A DNA stretch of 64,000 nt from Liolophura sinensis (Eukaryota > Mollusca > Polyplacophora > Chitonida > Chitonidae): assembly GCF_032854445.1 (NCBI RefSeq), contig NC_088301.1:43767116-43831115 (forward strand), read 5' to 3'. Every line of letters begins with the position of its first letter. Positions within the stretch are counted from its first letter, which is position 1. Below the pieces are notes generated by a model. It had not been told where the DNA came from. It worked only from the letters and a program-made list of their open reading frames with translations, and searched no databases. Of the stretch, positions 51,101 to 63,546 are shown in pieces. A program made the translations under genes and the position numbers.

Positions 51101-54096
51101 AATGTGCATAAATTGCACTGAAAGTTTTTCTTTCATATGTGAAAAGGTTATAAATTAGGGTAGTACTCCCTTGGCGCAAATTTATGTCACTGCACATACA
51201 TGTAGGAACGTCGTCATGATGATTTCATGTCAAAGCTTGTGATTCCCATATCAGATCACTCTTTATGATAAAGTCAAGGCATGACCAACCTTGGAGTTAT
51301 TTTATTGAAGGCATACTTTAACATGTTTGTATGATGTTAACATACATGACCATACTTCTTCTGTGGAAGGTCCCCAATGCACTCAATGGATCGCAATGCT
51401 TGGTATCCAAGCAATATTCATGCAAATCATTACTACTCTTCTCCCCAAACGGGACACCTGTTCCTCCAAACACCAAGATTTTACGTCCCACCAGGATTGC
51501 TGTCGGCAAAGAAAACAATGAAATTAGGGTAAATCACCCATTAAATTCATGGACTGTAACAACTAATAACCATGTTGTACTAATTTTTAAAATACAGTAG
51601 AATATTTTGAAATTTACAGTAAATCACAAATAACTTCACATAATTTTTCAGCAATGTTTTTACCCTTTTCTACTACTGAAAATACCTGTAAAATAGTACA
51701 TAGGTAAATGAATCAAAATTTTGCCATCAAGTATGTTGAACAGTTTACTGGATTCAGAGAGCTCTTAGAAAGGTGTTTTGAAGTTGGCATGGAACCAAAG
51801 AGGATATCATACTGAAAAAGTATAAGTTTTATCGCCAAAGGTAATATTTGATTACTTCATTTGCCTTTAAAAATGCACTTTTAAGAGCGCAATATTAGGC
51901 CAGTGACAACTGGGATTTACTTATAATCAAATGAAATTGCACCTGAATGTGATGCCAAATCACAAGGCATGTTGCCCTCACACTTTTCTTTTACCCATCT
52001 TCGAGTGGCAAAGTTAAATCTCCATAACTAAAATGAAAAAACAAGTGAGCATGAACAGCAAACATGGCTTAGACACTGGTTATTGTCACCATTACACAGA
52101 ATAATTCACTTGTATGATGGCAGTCGTTTAATGGGTGGAAGACGCAACTGGGGTAAACCACCGACCTGTGTGAAGTTACGGACATACTTTCACATTTGTG
52201 ATACACAGACTTTAACGAAACCACATTAACAAAAGAATTAAGTAGAGGTCTTTATTCCATGAACATATAAAGACGTCTGGGCAAATAAATCTACACAAGC
52301 ACCTTCCACCACCTGTTGTCAACAAGGCCTCTACAGTCTGTGAGAGCCACGTATCTACACAGGGAATTTGCAACTCATGTGCTTCATTGTTAAAGATACA
52401 GGAACCTTATTCACTGAAGTACATTTATATCATGCTACTTCATACCATAATGCATGTATGTATACTTGGGTTTTTTCATTGTACTTAAAGAGCTATTTCA
52501 GTGTCAAGGCTGGTATGTCTTGAAGGCAGGGATAAATGATTCAAATCAAGATGGTCTAAATTGCTTGACTAAATCTTCAAAAAGTCGCATGTATTAAAAC
52601 CCCCGTTGGTAGCTTTGGAGAATAATACAGATACAAAATTTTTCTATCATTTACAATTTTGCCTGGTGTGACGTCATGCAGGAACACTTGGCCTCACCCA
52701 TCGCACAAATGACAACATACTTTCAAATGCGCATGATGTCAGTAAAGCATAACTGCCTTAGTCGATATCATATCTGCCTAATTCATCATCACATAAGTAA
52801 TATTATCACGTCACAACAGGAAAATTTTATGGAAACTGACGAAGGTTTTGTTCTGGAGGACTTTTCATTTACAGGGGTTAAATAGAGCTTAAATTTTTTT
52901 GAACTGTGGCATTAGCTCTGTTCCAAAGGTACCCTTCATATCATTGTAATTTCTGCCTGGTTTCTCTTGGTACTGAATTAGCCCTTTAACAATTTTTCCA
53001 TGAGAGAACCATCTCACAGAGATGCCTATAAAGCATGACTGCTAACCTCCCTAAATAATGGGTAATAGGTGTCCTCTGTATTTTCTACCGCCCAAAACAG
53101 TGGATTGTAACCTCCAATACTGTAAAGATTGCTGTCATCCACTACCAGTCTGTGGCCGCTCCTTGGCTCTGGTAAATGCTCTCCTTCTGAAAAATGAAGT
53201 TGTTGTTCATCACTGATGGATGATTAATGCTAATCGCCATCCATCAGTTTTATGACCACTAAGGGTCTAAACACTAATCCACTGACCTTTGACATGTCAC
53301 TGATCACTGGAAATAAATCATGTTGGTACAAGTAAAACTGAGGTCTCAAATAGTCAGAGTACTCATGCAGACTATTCTATTAATCCAGTCCAAAAACTCT
53401 GTACGTTAGCACATTAATGTAGCTGTTTGAGCTAGACTGAATTCTTTCTTTGTCAGGATAAAGATAAATATGTATATGCTGATTTTGCTCGAACCCTGTA
53501 CTAGTATAGGCACATGGGTTGGGAATTTAAACTTGAGGGTGGTGTCACATGGTAAAGTGACGCCTATTCACTGATGAGGCAGCTTTTCACAATGAACATA
53601 TGAGAATTAAGGAGCTCACTGACTAACAATAGGATCACCCCAGTCTTTATAACTGCCTATAGCTAGGTGGCTGTAAATCTGAGATTGCTGTCCACTGTTA
53701 GTCGCTGACACCTTTTCAGACGTTCAATGTAAGACAAGCTATTACAGACTTTAATCACAAACTGAACTTTTGAAGTACGACAAATAACTGAACGTCATGA
53801 AGTTTTTAATTCTGACTTGTATGAAAGATGAGCAATTGGTCCCTGATCATGACTACCTGTCACTCATCAGCGTGTGATCATATATATATATATATGTGTG
53901 TGTCAATCGCCAAAATGGTGTGATGTAGCGGTTGGTATCACTATCAGTTACAAATAACTGTCATTGAAGTTATTTTCAACGCTGTTGGACGTAAAGCAGA
54001 CCAAAACAGAGGAACAAAGCCGACAAAAAAGTTACCAGTCTCTGAACTACAGGGTTCTATCTTCTCAAAATAGCCAAGCCGCAGCGGGGCTGCCAT
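42137..54096 (-). CDS. KLHDC10: KLHDC10-like kelch-repeat CUL2 substrate receptor (10 exons)
   Basis: Exons 54096-54036, 53186-53047, 52027-51943, 51499-51351, 50442-50306, 47880-47796, 47262-47196, 45817-45770, 44681-44542 and 42343-42137 join in phase to 372 residues. Kelch blades show as SGHRLVVDDSNLYSIGGYNP, KILVFGGTGVPFG, NFLYIVGGTTGYVY, RYRHEVV with YFYMLGGGTA, RRCHGCVQ with AYIIGGLNEGS, and LTVFGGV. All align with vertebrate KLHDC10. A BC box, SLKEMCWQTI (334-343), recruits Elongin B/C; in the family this links to CUL2 to destroy proteins with particular C-terminal degrons, including Ala-tailed stalled chains. The N-terminus is about 20 residues before the first blade, shorter than the long Gly-rich human one. 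The exon 4 donor (ATG/GTCATG) is weak and could be misplaced. It is head-to-head with ZC3HC1. Confidence 0.95.
42400..42762 (-). mobile_element. tRNA-derived SINE, family 2
   Basis: Different from family 1. The tail on the left is tatgtatgattggggtttta then cgttgtacttaa and ggagtcattagg. The head on the right, read in reverse, has gttgggctaatggtaagagg (A-box-like) and gtctcgggatcc (B-box-like). It lies in the last KLHDC10 intron and runs straight into the tandem array. Confidence 0.75.
42623..43800. repeat. 139-bp tandem array made from the family 2 SINE head
   Basis: Nine unit starts (cttctataaaactctcagtg) occur at 42623, 42762, 42901, 43040, 43179, 43318, 43457, 43594 and 43733. Spacing is 139 except one step of 137. 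Units carry the tRNA-like head of the adjacent SINE, including gacccgggtggatcccgaga. Variants cccgggtgg and cccggattg alternate without strict order. The last unit breaks up near 43800. Confidence 0.97.
43801..44541. other. Remainder of KLHDC10 last intron with an interspersed repeat
   Basis: About 44085-44345 matches 50950-51170 (attcttcaacctt, caaggtgtttat, tgaaattggc/tca, ataaattgcactgaaagtt) at moderate divergence. Confidence 0.75.
48644..49642. mobile_element. About 1-kb nonautonomous DNA transposon with terminal inverted repeats
   Basis: The left end ttaaagtgaacataaagtct and the right end gactttatgttcactttaa are inverted repeats of roughly 28 bp (extending to gtcactat and tagtggctgac). 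The interior has no transposase that I can recognise. It lies in the KLHDC10 intron between exons 5 and 6. The target duplication is not clear. Confidence 0.7.
50950..51170. repeat. Second copy of the KLHDC10 intronic repeat
   Basis: Same orientation as 44085-44345. Shared words include attcttcaaccttt, aaggtgtttat, cctgaaattgg and cataaattgcactgaaagtt. Family unknown. Confidence 0.75.
52085..52190 (-). mobile_element. Decayed SINE family 1 fragment
   Basis: Recognisable only from cttgtatgatggcagtcg, atgggtggaag and ggggtaaaccaccgacc, in consensus order. Confidence 0.45.
52450..52515 (-). mobile_element. SINE family 2 tail fragment
   Basis: Tail-like tgtatgtatacttgggtttt, then ttgtacttaaagagctattt, matching the left end of the element at 42400. 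Confidence 0.5.
53881..53903. repeat. (TA)n(TG)n microsatellite
   Basis: About seven TA dinucleotides followed by four TG units in KLHDC10 intron 1. Confidence 0.9.
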
Positions 54097-54977
54097 TTTC
54101 TCGTGCAACGAGTCGGGAGATTCACCCGTGCCTGAGGATTGTGGGTAGTCTTGTAGAAGTGTGCAAACCCATATGGTCTGTCGACGTCAAAATCAAGCAG
54201 AGTGGATAACGAGGCTAGCCTTCCCCATCACATGAAGTTTTCGACAAAAATCACTCGGTGATTGGTTGTCCCTAGCTGGGGACACCCGTTCAAAATTAGC
54301 AGCAACTCAACCAATGTCATTTCCAAAGATTAGTTCAGGTGAAACCTGAGAGTGCGAGAAATCAGTTTATTAACGCACAATATAATGGGAAATACCCGTG
54401 TGTCACTTAAAAAACACAATACAAAAGACGCTGTTATGTTTCAATTTAAGGTTAATTTTCCATCAAATATTTGTACACTCTCATGACCAAAATAAGGAAA
54501 AATACAAAGTAAAGATTAAGTGTTCTGAACTTCAAGAGTGCATATAGGTCTGACTATGCAAAACACTTCATGTACCGTACCGGTGGTGCTTTTTCCCTCT
54601 CTTGATTTAGAAAGCTAATTTTGATAACACATTTGTAGAATAACAGTTTTGTATAGAACTTAGCTTTTTAGTAAAATGACAGTAGACTACGCGCGTACAC
54701 TTCTTTTTTATGTGTGTGAGTGAAAACTTGACATGACAGAGACAAGCTTCAGTTTGTATTATTATTGTTATTTTTAACATATGGTTTAAGTGTATTGTTT
54801 TATTCCTACATTCTTTTCGGTAAATATATCGCTATATACAATCTCCAATCAGCTTGGAGAGGATTTTATTTCAATGAGGTTGAAAAATGTGTTCGCGAGA
54901 CGGTCTGACACTTTATGATCGTATTTTATTGGTTGCTCTCACCTTTGACGCTTTACCGGAAGCTAGAAAACTGGAAA
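54097..54977. promoter_or_regulatory. Shared (bidirectional) promoter interval of KLHDC10 and ZC3HC1
   Basis: Start codons at 54096 (minus) and 54978 (plus) are 881 bases apart. ATTGG (a CCAAT box on the opposite strand) occurs at 54261-54265 near KLHDC10 and 54928-54932 near ZC3HC1. No TATA box is obvious at either end. Confidence 0.6.
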
Positions 54978-57900
54978 ATGGCGGTGCACGAAAAACCGCC
55001 GCAACGTGTGAAGAACATCTTGTCATCATTTTTGGTACCCGCTTTAGAAAAAAGAATTCAGAAAGGGTAATGCTGTTAGTCAATATACTACTAATAGACT
55101 GAGTACCGATTGTAACTATTAATCTTCAAATGTGCCGTGTAAACATAAGAAAAGTACTCCACGCTTTACGAAAATTGCGCACTCGTTGATTCATTTTTAT
55201 AATATCATTTATGTAGCGTGTTATAATTTATAGTTGTCAGACTTGACACAGAGTCAAATGCCAAAAAGTTAATTTTGATATTTCATCTGTCCGCGGCCTA
55301 TGATTTTTTAGCAGAACTCGTGAAACCCTAGTCCATGTAGGGCTTTGATTACATGTACTATCACAGCCCTGTCCTGTTACATTAGCTTACCTTGAACGCC
55401 TCTGTACTTCCCTTGCTGGCTTTAGTATGTTACTGCTGGATACCAAATGATTTGTCTGTCCATAGTCGTAGTCTTTTGGGCTATTAATTCCAGATAGATG
55501 TTTCCACAAGTAAATCCACACAAGGATGAAACAAGTGGAAACTGGAATAAGTTCCAACTCCAGTCGCCATATTTGAATGCTATCAGGTTGCGTGGCATAA
55601 GCTGTGACATAGCCTAAACCCATTCACTCAGTGAAGCGACATATGATAACACAGAACTGCTCATAAGACATTATTTTGAGATAATAATTAAGTCTTATGC
55701 TATAATTTTTTTTCTCTGAATTTATTAGAATGGAAGAATTTAAATTTTACGTTTTGTCTTTCTCAAAAATAAGGGTTTTCTGTTATAAAATACAGTAAAA
55801 TTATTGAAACGCCATGTTTAAGCCAAGGGTGCTTCTCTGACGTCTGCAATAACTAGGTCAGTGCCACAAAACTAAAGCATAAAGTTCATCAACAGTCAGA
55901 TGCCTAGATCAGCCTGAGTAGTGCTTAGATTTATTTCCACTTTTGTCAGAATTGAACAGGAATCAAGTTGTACAACAATCCTAGCGTAAGTTTGTAAACA
56001 TTTGATAGGTGTCAAAATCACCAGCACAACCCCTCCGGAGGCTACGAACTGAGCTAGTTCACTGGCCAGGGCATCCGCAGGCTAATCCTAAACTGTATAA
56101 ATGATATACCAGGCCTACTGTATGAACAGTTCAAGCAATGAAAGAAATATCCGTCGAGTATGTCTAATTGCCGAGAAAGCTACTTATGGCCTGGTCCTTC
56201 ATCGCTGAAGTCCACGACTTTAATCTGCCATATGCTATGCGGTTTATACTGGTATACGGGAAATAGCTTTGAAGTTAGAGTGCTAGAGTAAACATGACAT
56301 CACCTTGCAGCTGATAATGGAGATGGGCTGAAGCAGTGACGACGAAGTTTCACTAAACGTTTACTGGGTTAGAAAAAATTGAAAAAAATATTTAATGCCA
56401 GTTTAAGATACTTTAAATGGTAGTCTTTCATTGGACATAAACATTAGAAAGGTGCTGTCTTTAAACATTGGGCCTCTAAAGCACTTTTATCAGTGTAGTG
56501 TGTGCATACAATTATTATGAAAAACTCTTAAATGATTTATTCAGTCACTAAAGATTTAAACTGCATAGAATTGTTCAAAAATATTCCTCTGCATCCCATA
56601 GTTTTCTAGGAATGATTCAAAGTATTGGTGGTCAGAGGTGGTGGAAAAGGCTGAAGAAGAAAGGGGGTTATACCTGTTCATAAACCACCTACATGTACCT
56701 CTCTACAACAACAACAGTAAAAGCCCATGATATAATACCATAAATTTGGTACCAGGGTCTGACTTTGGTAAAATTTTGTGTAACCTCTAATAAAGTATGA
56801 AAACCTGAAAAAAAAGCAAAAAATGATTTCTTTGATTTGGATTAGCCATTTATTAGCGTGCATTTAATGCGTGATAATATTGTCCAATTTTGCGATATGT
56901 GAGGTCTTTGTGGTTGCTGTTGGGGTAGTGTACTACCAGTATATCTTTAAGTTTTGGGCTGGTAAACATTTAAAATTTTTGCATACCACTGTCTGAATAT
57001 ACCTGAGTATACATGTATGATATGTTGTACACAGAAAGTAACATTATGTATAATTACAAAAGCAGGGTTGGAGGTCATTGATACTTGTTTATTATAACTT
57101 ATCTTGTTCTTAATGCACTTAATCTAGATATCTGATGTCAAATTATGGGCGTAAATCCAATTGTTGTTAAATTGAGAACTTTTCTAGACTTTGAGTTTAC
57201 GATCTGTACTTTTGGTTATTTTCATGCCTCTAACTGGTTTCACATCATAATCTTATTGTTACAGAAATAGTGTCAATCCATCCAAGACAAGTGACAGTGA
57301 ATCTTTGTTGTCGGATCACTGGGACAAGGACGCCTTTGACAGGCGAGTGGAAACGTTCACCATATCCTTTTGATGAAATTGCAAAATTGACCTATTTATC
57401 AAGCCCTCAGCAGTAGCTCGGGTTGGTTCAATTCAGATGTCATGATGAAATGTATGGCCACATAATTTTAGGACATTTGTTTCACTAATGCTACCTACTG
57501 AATTGTGCCAGAGTGAAAGTAAAATAATTTATAGTGCAGCTACATTTACATCCAGAGAGTTAATTCATCATTATTAGGTGTGTAAGCACAGACCATGATG
57601 CAAAATAGGAAGTGGACCCTGATCTAAAAGTTGGTTATTGAAATAATGTAAAATCAATCATGAAGAATGTGCCTTCATTTTTAGCAAATTGAATGAAGGT
57701 GTTACCTAGATTCTCTACCAGCAACATCTTTACCTGCAGACAGATTCAGTCTTTTATTGGATAGGCTGCTTTTCCATCTCTCATAATATACTAACAATTA
57801 TTAAGACCATTAGCATGAGTCCTTAACTTAACTCAAACCGTGAACTGGCTGGCCAAACCTGCAGATGTCTCCCCTCTTGAGTGCGCCCGCTATGGTTGGG

Positions 57901-60900
57901 AAAACACAGGAGCTGACATGATGAAATGTGTAAGCTGCAAGGCAATTTTGTGTGGACAGCTTCCAAAGTGGAAGAGTCCAGACTTATGTAAGTATTAGCG
58001 TACATCATGTGTGGACCACTTATGTTTTTTTTTTGTAAATTACTGTGATTTATGTATCAGTATTCTATTCCAAAATTCATGGATTGTCATTAGTATATGC
58101 ACAGTTTACCCTAGGGACTCCACAAATACTGCTAACTGCCAGACTCTTGGGTGCAGTGTAAACCAATCAAATAAATAATTATTATTACATGCTTGTCATG
58201 ATGATGATTCTAAAACCAAACTATCTTGTGAAAGGTAGATTTTGTGGCTTAGCCTTTTTTGATCTTTTATTGCAGACAGAGATTGTCACAGGAAGTTGAG
58301 AACATCTCTGGTGGAAACCCACAAAGATGCCTGTCCTTGGAGAAATAACCCCTCTCCAGGTATCATCTGCCAAAAACTTTTGTTTACGAAATGATCCAAA
58401 TTTATAGCCTGAATAAGGTGTGGGTAAGGATTGTGCAGTTAGTTCAAAAGGGTGCAGATATAACACTGGCAAAAATGATGCCTTGGTATCTCAGTAGTGT
58501 AATCAAAGAGAACACCTACACCTGTAAATGCACAGATTCTGATTGGTTTAGTATGTACATCTGATTCTCTATCAGTGTCAGTCTGTATGCATAATATATT
58601 CAGTTCAAAGGAAAATGTGTGGATTGGGACAAATGATTTCTACCCTTAATTTATAGAATTAGTAGTTTATTCCACACATTGTGTGATACAAGCCATCTTC
58701 AGACATATTACACTATTTTTTAGTACATACACTCCAGCTGTTTCTCCATGACGTTGTCTTTAGACTACAGTGTCATAAGTTGACGTCATTCCCAAGGAAA
58801 GTCACAAAAATTTTGTGAAGCTGGGTGAAAGTGTTTCCAGGCTGTTCATCAACCCTGCGTCCATTTATAAATCATAAGTTACATTGGCGTCTGTTATTAG
58901 CACGCCCAAATTATGTTTCATGAGTGTGAAGGTGTGGGAGCGTAATAGCAGGCTTCAAAATCGAAGGCCTGAGATTCACACCGTTCTGTCTGAATAGGTG
59001 TGTTGTACTTTGCGAATGTGTATTCATTTTGTATGCAGGCTTCCACTGAACATTATTGCTATTTAACATTGCCCTCCTCAATAGGAATGTAAGGTCTTAT
59101 AATGTTCTTTATTTACAGCATCATTCTTGACCATATGTTTTGAAAACAGAGAAGAAACCCTTCAGTTAATCCAAGAAACATATGATGACTTTGTGACCAG
59201 CAATATGCAGCTCCCTGTCCTGTCCTTTGAGACTCTGGATGGAATCGTAAGTCTTGTAATGTGTCTTGTAGTGTGTTTTCAGTAAGCTGTGTGGTGAGTA
59301 CTGAAGAGGCCTACACTGAATTACTTCCCTTGTCACACAACAGGTTACATGTAGCTCCTAACACAAGAATAGAATTGTGACCTCAACTGTATTGAAGGAT
59401 CTAGCCTACAATTGTTATAATACCTATTTTCTAGGGAACAGAAAATGTTGAGAGAACTTGTCTTTCAGCCATTTATTGATATGGGGGTGTTACCTTAAGT
59501 GAGGTAATTTGTTGGTGCCCTGTTGGTTTTCAGTGAAGACAAAGAAATTAAAATTAAAGTACTAATATGTCATCTGTTGGATTGTTAAATCTTTATGAAA
59601 TTCTGCTAGTGTATACTGTACATACTGAGTGGCTGTATTATTTGAAATGAGGCATTACAAAGAAATAAAAAATTCATTTTACAGTAAAGGAGGTTTTTGT
59701 CACGAAAATTTTTTAAACCTACATGTTAAAGGATATAAAATTGTGTTCTAACCATAGTTTTGTTCTCATAACTGTTATCATACTTCACTTGTGTGGGAGA
59801 TGATAAGTTTGACACCTGCAGTGTCATGCACAGTGAATCACATCATCTCTTTGGGTTAAAATGAGCTATTCAAATGTGAAAATGTTTGTGTGTAGTTCTG
59901 TTGTACTGTAAGTATGAATTTGCTTGATATGATTTTTAAGGGTCTTGAAGAAATCACCTTTCATGATCGGGCGATGCAAGTTTATCAGACAATGGGAAAA
60001 CAGACTGACTTCAATTTTTCTGCGTTCTCTCTGGCTTTGTTTGGATGGAAAAGGAGGTATAGATTCTAAAAGAATTATTAAACTCCATGGTTATGAAGGC
60101 ATGTAGCTTAGTGATGCACTGATCAGTATTTCACTGTTTCCATTTTTGTAGAATCATTACATAGTGGATTTAGTGAAAAACGAGATAAAAAATGTTTTTT
60201 TATAGAAATACATATTTTTTATTAAACTGTAAAATGATGAAAGATCATTCCTGGAGACTTTTAAACATTTCACTTCCAGCTGTTTTGTTCTTATTAAGAT
60301 TGCAATGTACATGACTAGATATGAGAAGGATAGGAACTTACCTGTATTGTCAGCACACAACTTAAGTTGTGGGGATGTATTGTGTTTGTGCTGTCCAGTG
60401 CACACCATAACCATGCATCTGCACAACATCTCCAGAACTGAAGGCTAATGTTTGATCAGATTTTCTTGAAGCTTGATAATTATGACAAAAAATTGCAATA
60501 TGACTAAATTGTAGGGTATGTCTGTCTGCTGTCTCATCTATTCACCAGTATTTTGACATTGTAGCAAGCAGTAATCTTGTCTGAGATATTTCCAGAACTG
60601 CTGAGCTGAAATTGGCACTTGCCATGCTTTTGGCAGGTGGGGACATTTTTTGGTTTCATAGGCTTTTTTTAGTTTACTGGTTCACCAATCTAATTTTTCT
60701 CAAACTATACACTTTTTACTTGCAGCCTGTTGCAGCCTCAGGTGATAGTCTGCGAGCGTTGCAGGAGGCAGGTAGGCCTGTGGAGCTTCAGGTGTGCCAT
60801 ATCCAGACTGAATGGTAACTCAGGTGATACAGTTCTTCCTCATTCACCTGATAGGGAAACAAATGGCAGTACAGACTGTGACACTACCTCTGGAGAATAC

Positions 60901-63546
60901 AGTACCCCAAAAGCCAAGAAAATCAAACTGGTAACCAAGCAACATTGCATCTATCCCTGTTGCAACGGTCATGGAAAAAAGAAAATGAATATTCATGCAA
61001 TTTCCTTGAGCATCTAGATGCGTAAATACATGTACTGATTTTATTGTCATATCATACGTTCTTCAAGCAAACTGTAAAAGGATTTTTTTTTTTATACCGA
61101 TCTGATAGTGGAACTCCAGTATGGAGTTATTACATTGACAGCAGAGAACAGTGTATTGAAATGCCAAAAATAGCAAGTGTACAGGTTTGTTGGTTTTGGT
61201 AAGCATTCAGATGTTTGATTATTAAAGAGATAAGGAATCATCACTGATTGACGATTGAGACAGGCAAGACCATGATATGATTCCAGTCAAAGATGATTTA
61301 TAGATACGGAACATTTTTTCAAGCTTGAACAAGATTACAGTTTACCCAGGAATTTTTATCTGCACAGCCAGCCAATCAGTGTTGATTCTTAATTCCATGT
61401 AAGGTGTTGGATTTGTCAGGTTCATATTTGTGTTACTGTGTATGTTTGTGCTGCTGACATAAAAAGGAAGATGTTTTAAGTTTTGTGGGCTTTTTTGCTA
61501 TTTCTCTTTTTATTAAAAGATTTTAAGTGAACTGTGTTGTTTTTTTACCTCAAGGCAGACATCACAACATTAGTGTTATTTTTATTCAATAAGAATACTT
61601 ATGGTCAAGCAATTGACACACTTTCTCACATGATATTGCGTTTCCTTTCAGTCTATGAAGGAGGGATTAGACCTGATATCTGAACACAGGGTATGGTGTC
61701 CTTGGGTGATTATTCCAGGAAATCAAGCACAACAGTTCTCCCCTACCCTGCAGAGGACACAAATGGCAGACATGACCCAGAGCACAGAGATATCAACTTC
61801 TTCCTCAGCTGGTAATTCCAACAGACTGTTGCCAGCACAACACCAAGCAACAAATGCGGTGTCCTCTGATGGAACACTTAACTCCCCCAACAACTTGCTC
61901 AATGAATCAGACAGTGGTGTGACTATGTTAAATGCGTCATTTGTTTCTGAGGACTCAAATCACTCTCTCCAGAACAGCCAGTTCTCCTCAAGTTCACCAG
62001 GACACCAGTTGTGTGACTTCAGTCCAGGTCAGAAAGGCAACTTCATGGCAACTTCACATGCTCAGTTACGTGAAGCTACACAACTTCCTCCTTGGCAGAT
62101 GCTTCTGCTTCTCTTACATTTATGGAAACCAGAGAACAGACTATCTGGACAACAAGTTCAAGAATTGAAGTCTGTGAGTTGTAATTAATGAAACTTATTG
62201 AAGTGTAAAATTTGGCATCAAAGGGGTGAACTGGAATTTCTTTGTTTTTTTTTGTTGTTTTTTTTTTAGAGATTATACAGTATCTTTTTGTCTTTTCTTT
62301 TTAATGCATGTAGGTGTGTATATTTATTTCCGTCCACATGCAGAGTGGTAGTGTATTATTTCTGATGTTGGGCTATTTGTAGAATTGTGGTGGACAGGTT
62401 CACGAGTGACAGTGAGCAACTTGTAGAGTGGAGGTGGAGTGCAGCCATGTAACTGAACCCCTGCCTGCATGCCAAATGCAGGCAAAAATCGCTGCCTGCC
62501 CAATCAGTCAGCCACTATTTCTCGTTAACCATTTTCTCCTTTACAAATAAATTCAACTTGCGATGTCTGATGGATGTCACTCTTATGTTGTTAACTGGAC
62601 AAAATGTGGTTTTGCCACACAAGGGTTCCGCCAATGGGTGAGGAAGCTTTCTGTGTTCTCCGTGACTCGGTTCGTTGTGGTACGGTAACCATGATGCATA
62701 CATTCAATACGAGAAGCCTGGCACAGAAGAGTTTGTATTTTTAACATCAAATTCGTTGCTAACGAGAAGCTGCAGTTTTGTGGTGTGCACTGTTGTCTAA
62801 TGAACATTGCTTTGAAAAATCCAAGCAAAGGTAAAGCAAGTCGTTCAATAGGTTGTTGCAATAGGTTGTTGCAATAGGTTGTATGACTATAGTTCAATTA
62901 AATTGAACCTTGAGGCTTGTTTTCAACCATTTCTGATATTCGTAATGTAGGAATTTGGCCAATTAATCCACTCCAAAACCGTGGCACACGCCGATTTCTG
63001 GTGTGGACTGAGAAGAGATGAGTCTTTTCGATCACTCCAGAAAGTTTGTCAATTTCAGACTAGTTACGTGCAGAAAACCGGATAAACTGTTGATTTTTTT
63101 CTTTTCAATATCACGGTGTGCACAAGCGACAGATTGGGTGCTTCCAAAACCCGGATTGAGGCCACAGTAAGAAAACATGGATAATGAAGCAGATGTGCAC
63201 ATGATATCTGCAAGCTTTGACTGAATCCTCAGCAAATTGTTCTTTCTATTCTAAATCCATGATGACCGATGAAATTATCACTAGTTGTCATTTAAGACTT
63301 CTTGTCGTCTTTTTTTGTTAGGTTGATTTCCGTATTTTTTGGCACGTGGTTCTGAGATTTAAGTACACTCGACTTGCCATGACATTGCAAAGGTATTTGG
63401 ATGAGGGAGTAGGAAATACTTCTGTGGATTTCAACAACATTTCGACTTGGGAACAGATTTATACTTGCAGGAGTGGTAATAAAGGTCATATTCCCTTTAA
63501 TACACACCAGAAATTGGCGCATGCAGCCGTTTCAAAGTGGATTTAA
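54978..63546 (+). CDS. ZC3HC1: ZC3HC1 / NIPA-like nuclear basket protein (9 exons)
   Basis: Exons 54978-55066, 57265-57361, 57846-57987, 58276-58359, 59119-59246, 59941-60056, 60726-60930, 61652-62173 and 63322-63546 join in phase to 535 residues (human about 502). Residues 57-131 are the first BIR-like module: RVETFT, KPADVSPLECARYGWEN, C90-x2-C93 and H125-x3-C129-PW. The second module has C228-x2-C231 and EHRVWCPW (H299, C303), separated by a long loop ending in a basic patch KAKKIKL. Both zinc sets are complete. The family binds TPR at the nuclear basket and was first described as an F-box-like cyclin B1 ligase factor. Residues 310-440 are Ser/Asn/Gln-rich and likely disordered. Intron 2 looks U12-type. 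The last exon keeps FRIF like human, but its tail of some 65 residues is unfamiliar. Confidence 0.94.
57362..57845 (+). other. Probable U12-type AT-AC intron of ZC3HC1
   Basis: After ...acgttcacc the intron begins atatcctttt, the exact minor-spliceosome 5' site. Near its end is tccttaactt (57820-57829), the U12 branch consensus, and an AC at 57844-57845 precedes TGG CTG GCC. This joins ETFT to WLAKP in phase. No usable GT donor fits the reading frame here. Confidence 0.85.
62174..63321 (+). other. Last intron of ZC3HC1
   Basis: It is bounded by tct/gtgagt and a T-rich acceptor ending gttag. It contains three copies of ttgcaataggttg near 62857-62884 and a short gtagagtggaggtgga stretch at 62430 that resembles the array at the window end. 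No gene is seen inside. Confidence 0.7.

Noticed and set aside
54887-55102. 71-residue frame overlapping ZC3HC1 exon 1
   Set aside because: It is in another frame; the ATG at 54978 gives a product that splices in phase to the conserved ZC3HC1 exons.
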